The position numbers and the translations under genes were made by a program. From Desulfocapsa sp. (GTDB lineage: Bacteria; Desulfobacterota; Desulfobulbia; Desulfobulbales; Desulfocapsaceae), in contig DYDK01000028.1 in assembly GCA_020717935.1 (NCBI GenBank), positions 1 through 11,950 on the forward strand: a stretch of 11,950 nucleotides of DNA. The letters run 5' to 3'. Positions 1-7,378 of this stretch are shown here, piece after piece. Every line of letters starts with the position of its first letter. Position 1 is the first letter of the stretch. The notes below the pieces were generated by a model, which saw only the letters and a list, made by a program, of their open reading frames with translations, did not search any database and was not told the DNA's origin.

Positions 1-43
1 CAACGGAAATTTAGTCATATGTACAAGCCGACTCTTTAAGTTA

Positions 44-448
44 ATGACATTGACCCATACCCCACTCATGGGCTATCTTTTATGGATCTTTGGCTTTATC
101 GGAGCCCATCGCTTTTACTATGGCCGGCCAATTTCCGGAACCCTTTATTTTTTCACCCTGGGACTGCTCGGTATCGGCTGGCTCATTGACCTGTTTCTCA
201 TCCCCACCATGAACCGCGATGCGGATATTCGTTTTCATGACGGGCCCATTGACTACAATCTGTCATGGATACTCCTGACCTTTCTGGGACTTTTTGGCAT
301 CCATCGCCTGTACATGGGGAAATGGTTTTCCGCCATTCTCTATTTTTTAACGGGCGCCATTTTTCTGTTCGGCTATATCTACGACTTCTGGACCCTCAAC
401 GATCAGATCAGCCTTATCAATGGCAGCTCCAGCGAACGGGAATCGTAA
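44..448 (+). CDS. Double TM2-domain membrane protein
   Basis: This is a 134-residue inner-membrane protein built from two tandem TM2 units. The first spans about residues 9-53 and carries the family signature G-x-H-R-F-Y-x-G at 20-27. The second spans about 75-118 and carries G-I-H-R-L-Y-M-G at 85-92. Each unit has two hydrophobic helices joined by the signature turn, and ends in an acidic position (D49, D114). Many bacterial TM2 proteins have a single unit, so this looks like an internal duplication. The molecular function of bacterial TM2 proteins is not established. I see no Shine-Dalgarno sequence before the ATG at 44; M9 (position 68) is an alternative start. The stop codon sits at the beginning of a 14-bp direct repeat and 25 bases before a transposable element's target duplication. 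Identification as TM2 is firm; function is unknown. Confidence 0.85.
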   Translation: MTLTHTPLMGYLLWIFGFIGAHRFYYGRPISGTLYFFTLGLLGIGWLIDLFLIPTMNRDADIRFHDGPIDYNLSWILLTFLGLFGIHRLYMGKWFSAILYFLTGAIFLFGYIYDFWTLNDQISLINGSSSERES

Positions 449-787
449 GCCCCCAGCATCTCCCCCCATCTCCATTTACCGACTGATCTTGATCCACACT
501 TGACACAGGGGGGCATGGTAACCATCCTGTTTCATAGGAACTTTTATGAACCGTAGAATGTCGAATATAGAATATCGAATGTCGAAGTGAAAACTTCATC
601 ATTCTGCGGCTCCTTGTTCGATATTCGATATTTAATAATTTTAGATACTTAACCAAAAGCGGAAACCGCATTAAGAAATACCCTGGTGTTAAGTGTGGGT
701 CAAGATCAGATTTACCGAGCAGGGGAAACTCATCACCCTTGGGAGCCCCCCTGGCGATACCGGACGGACTACGAAGCCCCCAGCATC
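447..787. repeat. 14-bp direct repeat flanking the 449-848 gap
   Basis: AAGCCCCCAGCATC occurs at 447-460 and again at 774-787, both in the same orientation. The two copies enclose the transposable element at 483-709. The first copy overlaps the stop codon of the TM2 gene. The copies lie outside the element's own 9-bp target duplication, so they are not part of that insertion. They may mark an older local duplication. The rest of the gap, about 719-848 up to prfC, shows no gene and no clear promoter to my eye. Confidence 0.5.
474..718. mobile_element. MITE-like element with 9-bp target duplication, IS4/IS50-like ends
   Basis: The element spans 483-709 (227 bp). ATTTACCGA is repeated exactly at 474-482 and 710-718, directly abutting the element on each side. 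The terminal inverted repeats are about 28 nt (483-510 against 681-709) and differ by two substitutions and one indel. They begin CTGATCTTGA and continue to CCACACTT. The CTGA...TCTT...CACA pattern and the 9-bp duplication resemble the IS50 branch of the IS4 family; this assignment is inferred. There is no transposase ORF. The interior holds nested palindromes: 564-579 pairs with 617-632 (one mismatch), 577-581 pairs with 600-604, and GAAGT/ACTTC at 584-597 is closed by a GAAA tetraloop. It separates the TM2 gene from prfC without breaking either. Confidence 0.8.
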
Positions 788-848
788 GAGCCACAAACAG
801 ACTTAGACTCAATACAGACAACCACAAACAAGCACCATCTATATCATT

Positions 849-2438
849 ATGAGCAGACAGCTTGAACAGGAAGTAGCCAAACGACGAACCTTTGGCATCA
901 TCAGTCATCCCGATGCCGGCAAGACCACCCTTACCGAAAAACTCCTCCTTTTTGGCGGGGCCATCAATCTCGCTGGAGCCGTCAAATCCCGCAAAGTAGC
1001 CCGACACGCCACCAGCGACTGGATGGCCATCGAGCAGGAACGCGGAATTTCAGTCACCACCTCGGTAATGAAATTTACCTATCGTGATTACGAGATCAAT
1101 CTCCTTGATACCCCTGGACACCAGGACTTTTCTGAAGACACCTATCGGGTGCTGACCGCTGTTGACTCAGCGATCATGGTTATTGATAACGCCAAAGGCG
1201 TTGAATCCCAGACCGAAAAGCTGATGGAAGTATGCCGGATGCGCAACACCCCGCTGATTACCTTTATCAACAAACTGGATCGGGAAGGCATGTCGCCCCT
1301 GGAAATCCTGGCCGAGATTGAAGAAAAATTGCAGATCGAATGTGCGCCTCTGTCCTGGCCAATTGGCATGGGCAAGTCATTCAAGGGCGTTTACAATCTC
1401 TACCGCAAGCAGCTCCATCTCTTTACTCCTGGGCAGGAAACCCGCTGTCAGCAAGGGATTACCATCGAATCTTTAGATGATCCCCGCCTCGATCAACTGG
1501 TGGGGAAATACCAGGCCGATGAGCTGCGCACCGACCTTGAACTCCTGGCCGGAGCTGCGGATCCCTTTGACTATGAGCACTTCATGAAGGCTAACCAGAC
1601 CCCGGTCTTCTTTGGCAGCGCCATCAACAATTTTGGCGTCCAGGAGCTCCTTGATGCCTTTGTGGAGATGGCCCCGCCGCCCAGACCACGGGTAGCGCTC
1701 ACCCGCACCGTCGATCCCACAGAAGAGGATTTCTCCGGTTTCGTGTTCAAAATTCAGGCCAACATGAATCCGGCCCATCGCGACCGCATTGCCTTTTTTC
1801 GAATCTGCTCCGGTAAATTCACCCGCGGGATGAAGGTGCGCCATCACCGCCTGGACAAGGATATCACCCTGGCCAACGCCACCATCTTCATGGCCCAGGA
1901 TCGGGCCAATGTCGAAGAGGCCTGGCCCGGCGACATTATCGGCCTGCACAACCACGGTACCATCAAGATCGGCGACACCTTTACCCCCAAAGAAACGCTC
2001 AAATTCACCGGCATCCCCAACTTTGCCCCGGAACACTTCCGACGGGTTCTCCTGAAGAATCCCCTCAAGATGAAGCAGCTCCAAAAAGGCCTGATTCAAC
2101 TGGCGGAAGAAGGTGCTGTTCAGGTCTTCAGGCCACTCATCGGGGCGGACTACATCATGGGGGCGGTGGGAGTCTTGCAGTTTGAAGTCACGATGGCCAG
2201 ACTCAAAAACGAATATGGTGTGGACGCGGTGTATGAACCGATCAACTATCAGGCCGCCCGTTGGGTAACCTGCAACGACAGTAAAAAAATGGCCGAATTC
2301 GAGCGAAAAAATCAGGGGGCACTGGCCCGAGACGCAGAAGGCTTTCTGACTTATCTGGCCCAGAATGAGTGGATGCTGAATTTTTTTATGGAAAAATGGC
2401 CCGCCATCGAGTTTCATAAGACAAGAGAGAATATATAG
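849..2438 (+). CDS. prfC: Peptide chain release factor 3 (RF3, translational GTPase)
   Basis: RF3 is a cytoplasmic class II release factor. It uses GTP binding and hydrolysis to eject RF1 or RF2 from the ribosome after peptide release. The product is 529 residues, the usual family length. The G domain is intact: P-loop HPDAGKTT at 20-27, switch I region RGISVTTS at 65-72, DTPGHQDF at 87-94, NKLDRE at 141-146, and a G5-like GSAINNFG near residue 257. The N-terminus ([20 protein letters not shown]) begins like other RF3 proteins, which supports this start. Domains II and III follow through the C-terminus without a break. No good Shine-Dalgarno sequence precedes the ATG. A small inverted-repeat element begins two bases after the TAG stop. 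The next gene, lptF, is 153 bases downstream, so shared transcription is possible but not shown. Confidence 0.97.
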   Translation: MSRQLEQEVAKRRTFGIISHPDAGKTTLTEKLLLFGGAINLAGAVKSRKVARHATSDWMAIEQERGISVTTSVMKFTYRDYEINLLDTPGHQDFSEDTYRVLTAVDSAIMVIDNAKGVESQTEKLMEVCRMRNTPLITFINKLDREGMSPLEILAEIEEKLQIECAPLSWPIGMGKSFKGVYNLYRKQLHLFTPGQETRCQQGITIESLDDPRLDQLVGKYQADELRTDLELLAGAADPFDYEHFMKANQTPVFFGSAINNFGVQELLDAFVEMAPPPRPRVALTRTVDPTEEDFSGFVFKIQANMNPAHRDRIAFFRICSGKFTRGMKVRHHRLDKDITLANATIFMAQDRANVEEAWPGDIIGLHNHGTIKIGDTFTPKETLKFTGIPNFAPEHFRRVLLKNPLKMKQLQKGLIQLAEEGAVQVFRPLIGADYIMGAVGVLQFEVTMARLKNEYGVDAVYEPINYQAARWVTCNDSKKMAEFERKNQGALARDAEGFLTYLAQNEWMLNFFMEKWPAIEFHKTRENI

Positions 2439-2439
2439 A

Positions 2440-2539
2440 AGAGACAGGGGACAGAATTTTGTTGCATCTCGTTCCCATGCACGCCCATGTGCCGGAGACG
2501 AAAATCACAGAAAGAGATCAGACTCCGCCCCCTGTCTCT
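2440..2539. repeat. Inverted-repeat (REP/MITE-like) element between prfC and lptF
   Basis: AGAGACAGGGG at 2440-2450 is matched by its reverse complement CCCCTGTCTCT at 2529-2539. A weaker match extends inward (GACAGAAT against the complement of ACTCCGCC). The interior (about 2465-2505) holds a second imperfect palindrome around TCTCGTTCCCATG...CATGTGCCGGAGACGA. There is no clear target duplication. It fills most of the 153-base gap and could act as a transcript-processing or termination structure for prfC. No T-tract follows, so I do not call it an intrinsic terminator. Confidence 0.5.
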
Positions 2540-2591
2540 CCATGGTGGAGAGTTCACCCCCCTGACAAAACACTCCCAAGACCCCATAATA

Positions 2592-3839
2592 ATGAATCGT
2601 TCTGCCACCCTCCTCCCCCCCCTTCCCTTCTTGCTTTACAGCTACACGGCCACCGAGATTCTGGGTCCTTTTTTTGCCAGTTTTCTCATCATGAACTCGG
2701 TCTTTTTTCTGGTCAAGCTGATCCCTTTTTTGAACATTGTCCTTGAACTCAATATCGGGTTTGCCGATTTTGTTCGTCTTTTTTCCTATCTCTTTCCTAA
2801 TATGTTTCTTTATTCCATGCCCATGGCTGCCATGATGGGGATGATTATTGCCTTTGGCCGACTCTCCAGCGACACTGAAATTCTCGCCCTCAAGGCCAAT
2901 GGCATCAGCATTTATAACCTTTTGCCTCCAGTTATTCTTGTTTCTCTGACCATCGCCCTTCTTACCGGCTATTTCTCGATCCAGCTCATCCCCACCGGAG
3001 AGATGGCCATGAAACAGCTCATGTTCCAGTTAGCAAAAGAAAAAATCGACAAAGGAATTAAGGAGAACACTTTCACCGAGGCTCTGGGCGATGTGGTGGT
3101 GCATGTAGAGTCCATTGATAAAACCACGGGCAAATGGGAAAATGTGTGGGTTTCGGACATGCGTGGTCAAAAGGTGCCATCTATTACCATGGCCAAATCT
3201 GGTTCCATGCTTGGCGATACCCAAAAAATGCAGGTAACCATCATCCTCGAAAATGGCAGCCTCAACCGTCCTGATGACTCGTACACCCAGACTGTCACCT
3301 TCGATCGCTATCAGATCAATATTCCCCTACGAATCCCTGGCATTGATGCCAGCAAGGACATCGCCCACCAATCCAGTAGCTCCATGACCATGAGCCAGTT
3401 ACAAACTATGGCAACCCAATATGGTCGTGAAACTGGCTGGGGTCGTGAAAAATTAGTTCATTACCATAAACGACTAGTCCTGCCAATGGGCTGCTTCATC
3501 CTCAGTCTGCTGGGCCTGCCTCTGGGGCTCCAGGCACGAGCCGGAAAAAGCGCCATTGGCATCCCCGTGGGGCTTGGCTTCTTTATTTTTTATTATGTGC
3601 TCTTTACGATTGGGAAAAATGTCGCCGAAAAGAGCAGCCTGCCGGTGTTCGTTGCCATGTGGTTTCCCAATGCCCTCTTCCTTGGCCTGACCATTTTTCT
3701 TGTTCGTCAGGCTGCCAATGAACAGCCCCTCATCCCCGAAGTCATCAGCGCCCCTTGGGCCGTCTTTACAACAAGGTATCTTGCACCGCTTTCCACCAGA
3801 TTACGAAAATTTGCCCCGTGGAAAGCATGGAAAGCATAA
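2592..3839 (+). CDS. lptF: LPS export permease LptF (YjgP/YjgQ family)
   Basis: LptF is an inner-membrane permease subunit of the LptB2FG ABC transporter, which extracts lipopolysaccharide from the inner membrane and passes it to LptC and LptA. The product is 415 residues from ATG 2592. Hydrophobic helices lie near residues 17-40, 62-82 and 105-128. A soluble periplasmic jellyroll-type domain follows at about 130-300, and C-terminal helices lie at about 310-385. The GRLSSDTEILALKANGIS stretch is the conserved cytoplasmic coupling segment of this family. HKRLVLPMGCFILSLLGLPLG is the conserved start of the C-terminal membrane part. The frame is open upstream to 2487, but the extra 35 residues are polar, Pro-rich and lie over a repeat element, so I prefer 2592. 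No strong Shine-Dalgarno sequence is visible. The partner lptG, often adjacent, is not in this window. LptF rather than LptG is likely but not certain. Confidence 0.9.
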   Translation: MNRSATLLPPLPFLLYSYTATEILGPFFASFLIMNSVFFLVKLIPFLNIVLELNIGFADFVRLFSYLFPNMFLYSMPMAAMMGMIIAFGRLSSDTEILALKANGISIYNLLPPVILVSLTIALLTGYFSIQLIPTGEMAMKQLMFQLAKEKIDKGIKENTFTEALGDVVVHVESIDKTTGKWENVWVSDMRGQKVPSITMAKSGSMLGDTQKMQVTIILENGSLNRPDDSYTQTVTFDRYQINIPLRIPGIDASKDIAHQSSSSMTMSQLQTMATQYGRETGWGREKLVHYHKRLVLPMGCFILSLLGLPLGLQARAGKSAIGIPVGLGFFIFYYVLFTIGKNVAEKSSLPVFVAMWFPNALFLGLTIFLVRQAANEQPLIPEVISAPWAVFTTRYLAPLSTRLRKFAPWKAWKA

Positions 3840-4021
3840 GAGAAAAGAAAAACAGGGTCAAAAAGAAGGGTCACGCCACGCACCAAAACCGTTGGTGGAA
3901 TTTCCGGAAAACAGTTCCTTTTTTCCTGCTGTTATTGCTGCTGTTTTCAATGGCAGGGGCAGGATACATTATTTTCTTGAGCGTCCTTCCCGGTCATGGC
4001 CCCGCCGTTGTTCATCAATAA
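3827..4021 (+). CDS. Small single-pass membrane protein of unknown function
   Basis: This 64-residue ORF overlaps the last 13 bases of lptF in another frame, an arrangement typical of translational coupling. The N-terminal 30 residues are strongly basic (KKNRVKKK and RWWNFRK), predicting a cytoplasmic N-terminus. A single hydrophobic helix follows at about 31-54 (VPFFLLLLLLFSMAGAGYII). The tail is short (LPGHGPAVVHQ). The shape recalls the membrane anchor of a larger envelope protein such as LptC, but there is no periplasmic domain and no recognisable family. It may be a genuine small protein or the remnant of a longer gene. It ends 81 bases before the malic enzyme start. An in-frame start further upstream (3755) would lie deeper inside lptF and is less likely. 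Confidence 0.45.
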   Translation: MESIREKKNRVKKKGHATHQNRWWNFRKTVPFFLLLLLLFSMAGAGYIIFLSVLPGHGPAVVHQ

Positions 4022-4102
4022 ATCTGCAAGCTGCTTGACTCAGGCAACCGAAGGAAACGACGGTTATTTCTTTAAGAAAATCAAGGACGAGGAGAATGTG
4101 CA

Positions 4103-5839
4103 ATGTCTGAAAATCATTACGGATTCAAGTACGATGAATATGGCAATACCCGAGAGATTATGGTCTATGCCAGCGGCGCCATTGTCAGCTCCATCCCTTT
4201 TGTCAACAAGGGAACGGCCTTTACCAATGCGGAACGAAAACGATTGGGGCTTGAGGCGGCTTTGCCGCCAACGGTGCGGACTCTGGAGCATCAGGTGGAA
4301 AACTCCATGGCCAAGGTCAATGGCAAGGCAGATCCCATCGAGAAATTCACCTATATCCGCTCCCTGTTTGACCGCAATGTGACCCTGGCCCATGCCCTGA
4401 TTAAAAGCGATATTGAGCGGCTGATGGGGATTATCTATACCCCGACGGTGGGACTGGCCGTCCAGCAGTATTCCTCCATGTTCCGGCAGGCCAACGGCCT
4501 CCATTTCTTCCCCGAAAACATTGATCGGGCCGAGGATGTGCTCAGACGCTACCTGCACCGCGACATTCGGGTGGCGGTGGTGACGGATAACCAGGGCATC
4601 TTAGGGATTGGCGATCAGGGAGCGGGCGGCATTGCCATCTGCCTGGGCAAACTGATGCTCTACACGCAAGGGGCCGGGATTGCCCCCTGGCACTGCCTGC
4701 CCATTTCTCTCGATGTGGGAACGGACAACGAGACCCTGCTGAGCGATCCCGATTATCTGGGATGGCGGCATCATCGCCTGAAAGGGGATGAATATCTGGA
4801 TTTTATCCGCCGCTTTGCCCGCGCCTTCCGCAATGTCTTCCCCAACGCCCTCTGCCAGTGGGAGGATTTTTCAAAACAAAACGCCTTTGCCATCCGTGAT
4901 ACCTATCTTCATGATCTCATTTCCTTTAATGACGATATTCAAGGGACGGGAGCGATAACGCTGGCCGCCATTCTGACTGCCATGAAGATCAAGAAAAGCA
5001 GGCTCACCGAGCAGGTCTTTCTCATCCACGGAGCCGGAGCCGGCGGCATTGGGGTGGCCGACCAGATTGAGGCTGCGCTCCTTGATGAGGGGATGGATGA
5101 GGCAGAGGCCCGAGCGAGAATTTTTACCCTCGATTCGCGCGGAGTCGTGACCAGTGATCGGAATATTGAGCCGTATAAACACAAGTTTGCCAAGGATAAA
5201 AACACCTTCCCCTGGCTGCAAGACCAGAAAAATCAGACCTTGGCAAAAGTCATACGCCATGCCGGAGTTACGGTCTTAATCGGCACCTCCGGTCAGGGCG
5301 GTTGCTTTACCCGGGAAGTCGTGCACGAAATGTCCGCCAATACCGACCGGCCGGTTATCATGCCCCTTTCCAACCCTACGGTCATGGCCGAGGCCGTGCC
5401 CGCCGATATTTACGCCTGGACCGATGGCCAGGCGCTGGTAGCCACCGGCAGTCCTTTTGCTCCGGTGACAGTAGCCGGGAAGTCACGGCGAACGGGCCAA
5501 TGCAACAATGTCTTTGTCTTTCCGGGCATGGGTTTGGGGGTTCTGGCCTCCGGCGCGCGAGAAGTCCGGCCCCGCTTTTTCACTGCGGCGGCGCACGCCG
5601 TCTCCGAGTGTGTCAGTCGGGCGGAACGGGAAGAGGGAATGCTGGTGCCAGCCGTGGCCACACTCAAGGCTGTAAGCGCCAAAGTGGCTCTGGCCGTGGG
5701 CATGACGGCAGTGGCGGAAGGGGTTGATCGCCCCTGTGTCTATGCCACCTTCCAGCATAACCAGGATGAGGTGCGGATGAAACAGCTCATCAGCAAGATG
5801 CGCTGGAATCCGCAGTACCTGCCGCTGGTGGGGATGTAG
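4103..5839 (+). CDS. maeA: NAD-type malic enzyme (oxidative decarboxylating malate dehydrogenase)
   Basis: The enzyme converts L-malate to pyruvate and CO2 while reducing NAD(P)+, linking the TCA cycle to pyruvate and supplying reducing power. The 578-residue length fits the long, SfcA/MaeA-type class. Visible elements include the catalytic Tyr in YTPTVG (Y112) and the GILGIGDQGAGGIAICLGK segment with the catalytic Lys (K183). The metal and substrate region FNDDIQGTGA lies at 276-284. The dinucleotide fold HGAGAGGIG is at 309-317, with D344 at the end of the following strand. LSNPT lies at 422-426 and GQCNN at 465-469. A GAGGAG ribosome binding site at 4089-4094, eight bases before the ATG, fixes the start. 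The acidic D344 in the Rossmann fold is compatible with NAD preference, but cofactor choice cannot be settled from sequence. The gene is complete. Confidence 0.95.
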   Translation: MSENHYGFKYDEYGNTREIMVYASGAIVSSIPFVNKGTAFTNAERKRLGLEAALPPTVRTLEHQVENSMAKVNGKADPIEKFTYIRSLFDRNVTLAHALIKSDIERLMGIIYTPTVGLAVQQYSSMFRQANGLHFFPENIDRAEDVLRRYLHRDIRVAVVTDNQGILGIGDQGAGGIAICLGKLMLYTQGAGIAPWHCLPISLDVGTDNETLLSDPDYLGWRHHRLKGDEYLDFIRRFARAFRNVFPNALCQWEDFSKQNAFAIRDTYLHDLISFNDDIQGTGAITLAAILTAMKIKKSRLTEQVFLIHGAGAGGIGVADQIEAALLDEGMDEAEARARIFTLDSRGVVTSDRNIEPYKHKFAKDKNTFPWLQDQKNQTLAKVIRHAGVTVLIGTSGQGGCFTREVVHEMSANTDRPVIMPLSNPTVMAEAVPADIYAWTDGQALVATGSPFAPVTVAGKSRRTGQCNNVFVFPGMGLGVLASGAREVRPRFFTAAAHAVSECVSRAEREEGMLVPAVATLKAVSAKVALAVGMTAVAEGVDRPCVYATFQHNQDEVRMKQLISKMRWNPQYLPLVGM

Positions 5840-5916
5840 AAAGGCTCAGGGCAGAAGGCTGAAGATATTAAAGATGACACAGATTGCCTTCTTCCTGAAA
5901 TTCGTACAGAGGACTT

Positions 5917-6035
5917 ATTTCATTTCTCAATCAAGGTGTGAACGGGAAGGCAAGCGAGCAACGACGAGACAGTACAAGCGGTACGGCGAGGAGCAGCGCA
6001 ACCGACAAAGGGCACGCTTAATTGAGAAACGAAAT
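5917..6035. repeat. Inverted-repeat intergenic element after the malic enzyme
   Basis: An imperfect inverted repeat of about 23 bp (left 5917-5940, beginning ATTTCATTTCTCAAT; right 6013-6035, ending ATTGAGAAACGAAAT) encloses about 70 bases of GC-rich sequence. That core contains GTAC...GTAC (5972-5984) and repeated CGAG/GCGAG motifs. No ORF of note and no flush target duplication is visible. It looks like a dispersed non-coding element rather than a gene. Just upstream, AGAAGGC at 5853-5859 could pair with GCCTTCT at 5886-5892. That is a weak candidate for a malic enzyme terminator, but it has a long loop and no T-tract. Confidence 0.5.
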
Positions 6036-6092
6036 GACATCGCATAAGATCATGCCCCTGCCGGATAATACACACACCGTCAAAACAGACCT

Positions 6093-7049
6093 ATGAGAAA
6101 AACTGCCATGAAATTCGTTCACTACGCGATGCTTGCTGTCCTTGGAATACTGTTCTGCACCAGTGGTTTTGCCGCAGAACGCAAAGGTTTTCAAGCAGTT
6201 GGTTTGAGCAAATGGTCAAGCGCCAGCGCCAGTAATTGTGCCGCCGCAGTCATGGCGAGCGGGATAGGGGAATTTGAATTCGCATTCATGCCCTTTTTCA
6301 ATGCCGCGAACCCGTTTAACAATGTGGGAACGATGTTGACCATCCCCAATGTCAGTAAAGTGGAGACGATTTTTCTCTCCTGGCGTGACGAGCCGGAACT
6401 GAATATCTCCTGGTCAAACACATTGAATGTGCTGAAATCACGAGCGCAGCAGGTGAACACCCACATCAGCGCTGTGCGTAACAGCGTCACGAAGATCATT
6501 GTAATACCCATGCTCGAAGATAACTGGACGGAACCAATGTGGCTGGAAACCGTTTCTGTGATCGCAGGACAAATAGATAATGGCGCAGATATCTATTTTC
6601 GACGATCGGAAATGGTCGGCACCAATTTACCTCCTTCTTCGATTACAACAAAGTTGAAGAGCGGATTGGCTTACAATTTTACATCTACTCGACTGGAGGC
6701 TCATCGCTTATACCATAACGGGGATGCTCAAGTGATGAGCAACGATGGCGGATTTGTTTATCAGGATACACATCTTCTTGGAAAATACGAGTCCAACTCT
6801 TCCGCGCCAGGAACAAACGGACATCGCACATTAGCGACCTGGGCCGCAGACGCTGGGACGACAACGAAGGTGAGCATTCTCTGGCGCCCCAGTTACAACC
6901 TGTGGACGCGAACACTATCCGGGCCCGTCGGGAATCAGTTGATTACATATCAGAAGCCGAGCGCCCCGCTCAACAACCGGTCCGACAGTGACAGCGCTCC
7001 CGCCTTCGACTCATTCGAGAAGGAAGTTTTGAAAACATTCCTGCAGTGA
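6093..7049 (+). CDS. Secreted protein of unknown function
   Basis: This 318-residue product has a clear N-terminal signal peptide. It has a basic start (MRKTAMK), a hydrophobic core at about 8-22, and a likely cleavage after the small residues at 27-28 (SGFAA/ER). I do not recognise a family. The mature part has alternating hydrophobic strands such as KIIVIPMLEDNW (about 134-145) and VSILWRPSYNLWTR, and several Trp-rich segments. It also has an acidic residue at a strand end (E142 region), loosely reminiscent of a TIM-barrel hydrolase; that is a guess. The stretch is more A/T-rich and less regular in codon use than the malic enzyme next to it, which could mean horizontal transfer. No strong Shine-Dalgarno sequence is seen. 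M6 (6108) is an alternative start that keeps the signal peptide. It stands alone, between an inverted-repeat element and a convergent gene. Confidence 0.7.
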   Translation: MRKTAMKFVHYAMLAVLGILFCTSGFAAERKGFQAVGLSKWSSASASNCAAAVMASGIGEFEFAFMPFFNAANPFNNVGTMLTIPNVSKVETIFLSWRDEPELNISWSNTLNVLKSRAQQVNTHISAVRNSVTKIIVIPMLEDNWTEPMWLETVSVIAGQIDNGADIYFRRSEMVGTNLPPSSITTKLKSGLAYNFTSTRLEAHRLYHNGDAQVMSNDGGFVYQDTHLLGKYESNSSAPGTNGHRTLATWAADAGTTTKVSILWRPSYNLWTRTLSGPVGNQLITYQKPSAPLNNRSDSDSAPAFDSFEKEVLKTFLQ

Positions 7050-7169
7050 CAGCTACGCTCCTCAATCCAGGGAAGAGAGCCTGTCGGTGGCCGCCTCCGA
7101 ACTCTTTTACTCTATTTCTATTTCAAGAATTCACTTATTGCATAAATACTCATGCAATTTATCCTTATT

Positions 7170-7192
7170 GCTATTGGCGTATCACCAATAGC
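7170..7192. other. Hairpin in the gap between convergent genes (7050-7378)
   Basis: GCTATTGG at 7170-7177 pairs perfectly with CCAATAGC at 7185-7192 around a 7-base loop. It lies 121 bases after the secreted-protein gene. CCTTTCTGT follows, without a real T-run, so it is only a weak terminator candidate. A second small dyad, TTGCAT...ATGCAA, is about 10-30 bases upstream. The rest of this 329-base gap is A/T-rich in its first half and holds no gene I would defend. A 55-codon ORF from ATG 7228 to TGA 7395 overlaps the end of the opposite gene and resembles nothing I know. Confidence 0.4.
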
Positions 7193-7378
7193 CCTTTCTG
7201 TAAAATTATAGTTTTGACTTAGAAGAAATGGAATTACTCATTGACTTTGAGCGTGAACTTTACCTCCAGAAAACGACGGATAGCATGCTCACCTGTTCTC
7301 CTGAGACGGGTAGCGGCTGGTATCATGTGTCCGGTGTTCATCACGCTTCATCCGCAGCGCCATCATCCGCCCGGCAGT

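Noticed and set aside
1473..2417. 314-codon minus-strand ORF
   Set aside because: It lies wholly inside prfC on the opposite strand and reads as a shadow of a strongly coding gene.
2487..2591. 35-residue N-terminal extension of LptF
   Set aside because: Polar, Pro-rich sequence lying over an inverted-repeat element and unlike the family N-terminus. ATG 2592 fits better.
5302..5727. 141-codon Gly/Arg-rich plus-strand ORF inside the malic enzyme gene
   Set aside because: Alternative-frame shadow of a gene with intact catalytic motifs.
5853..5892. Possible intrinsic terminator after the malic enzyme (AGAAGGC/GCCTTCT)
   Set aside because: The loop is 26 bases and no T-tract follows, so it is too weak to call.
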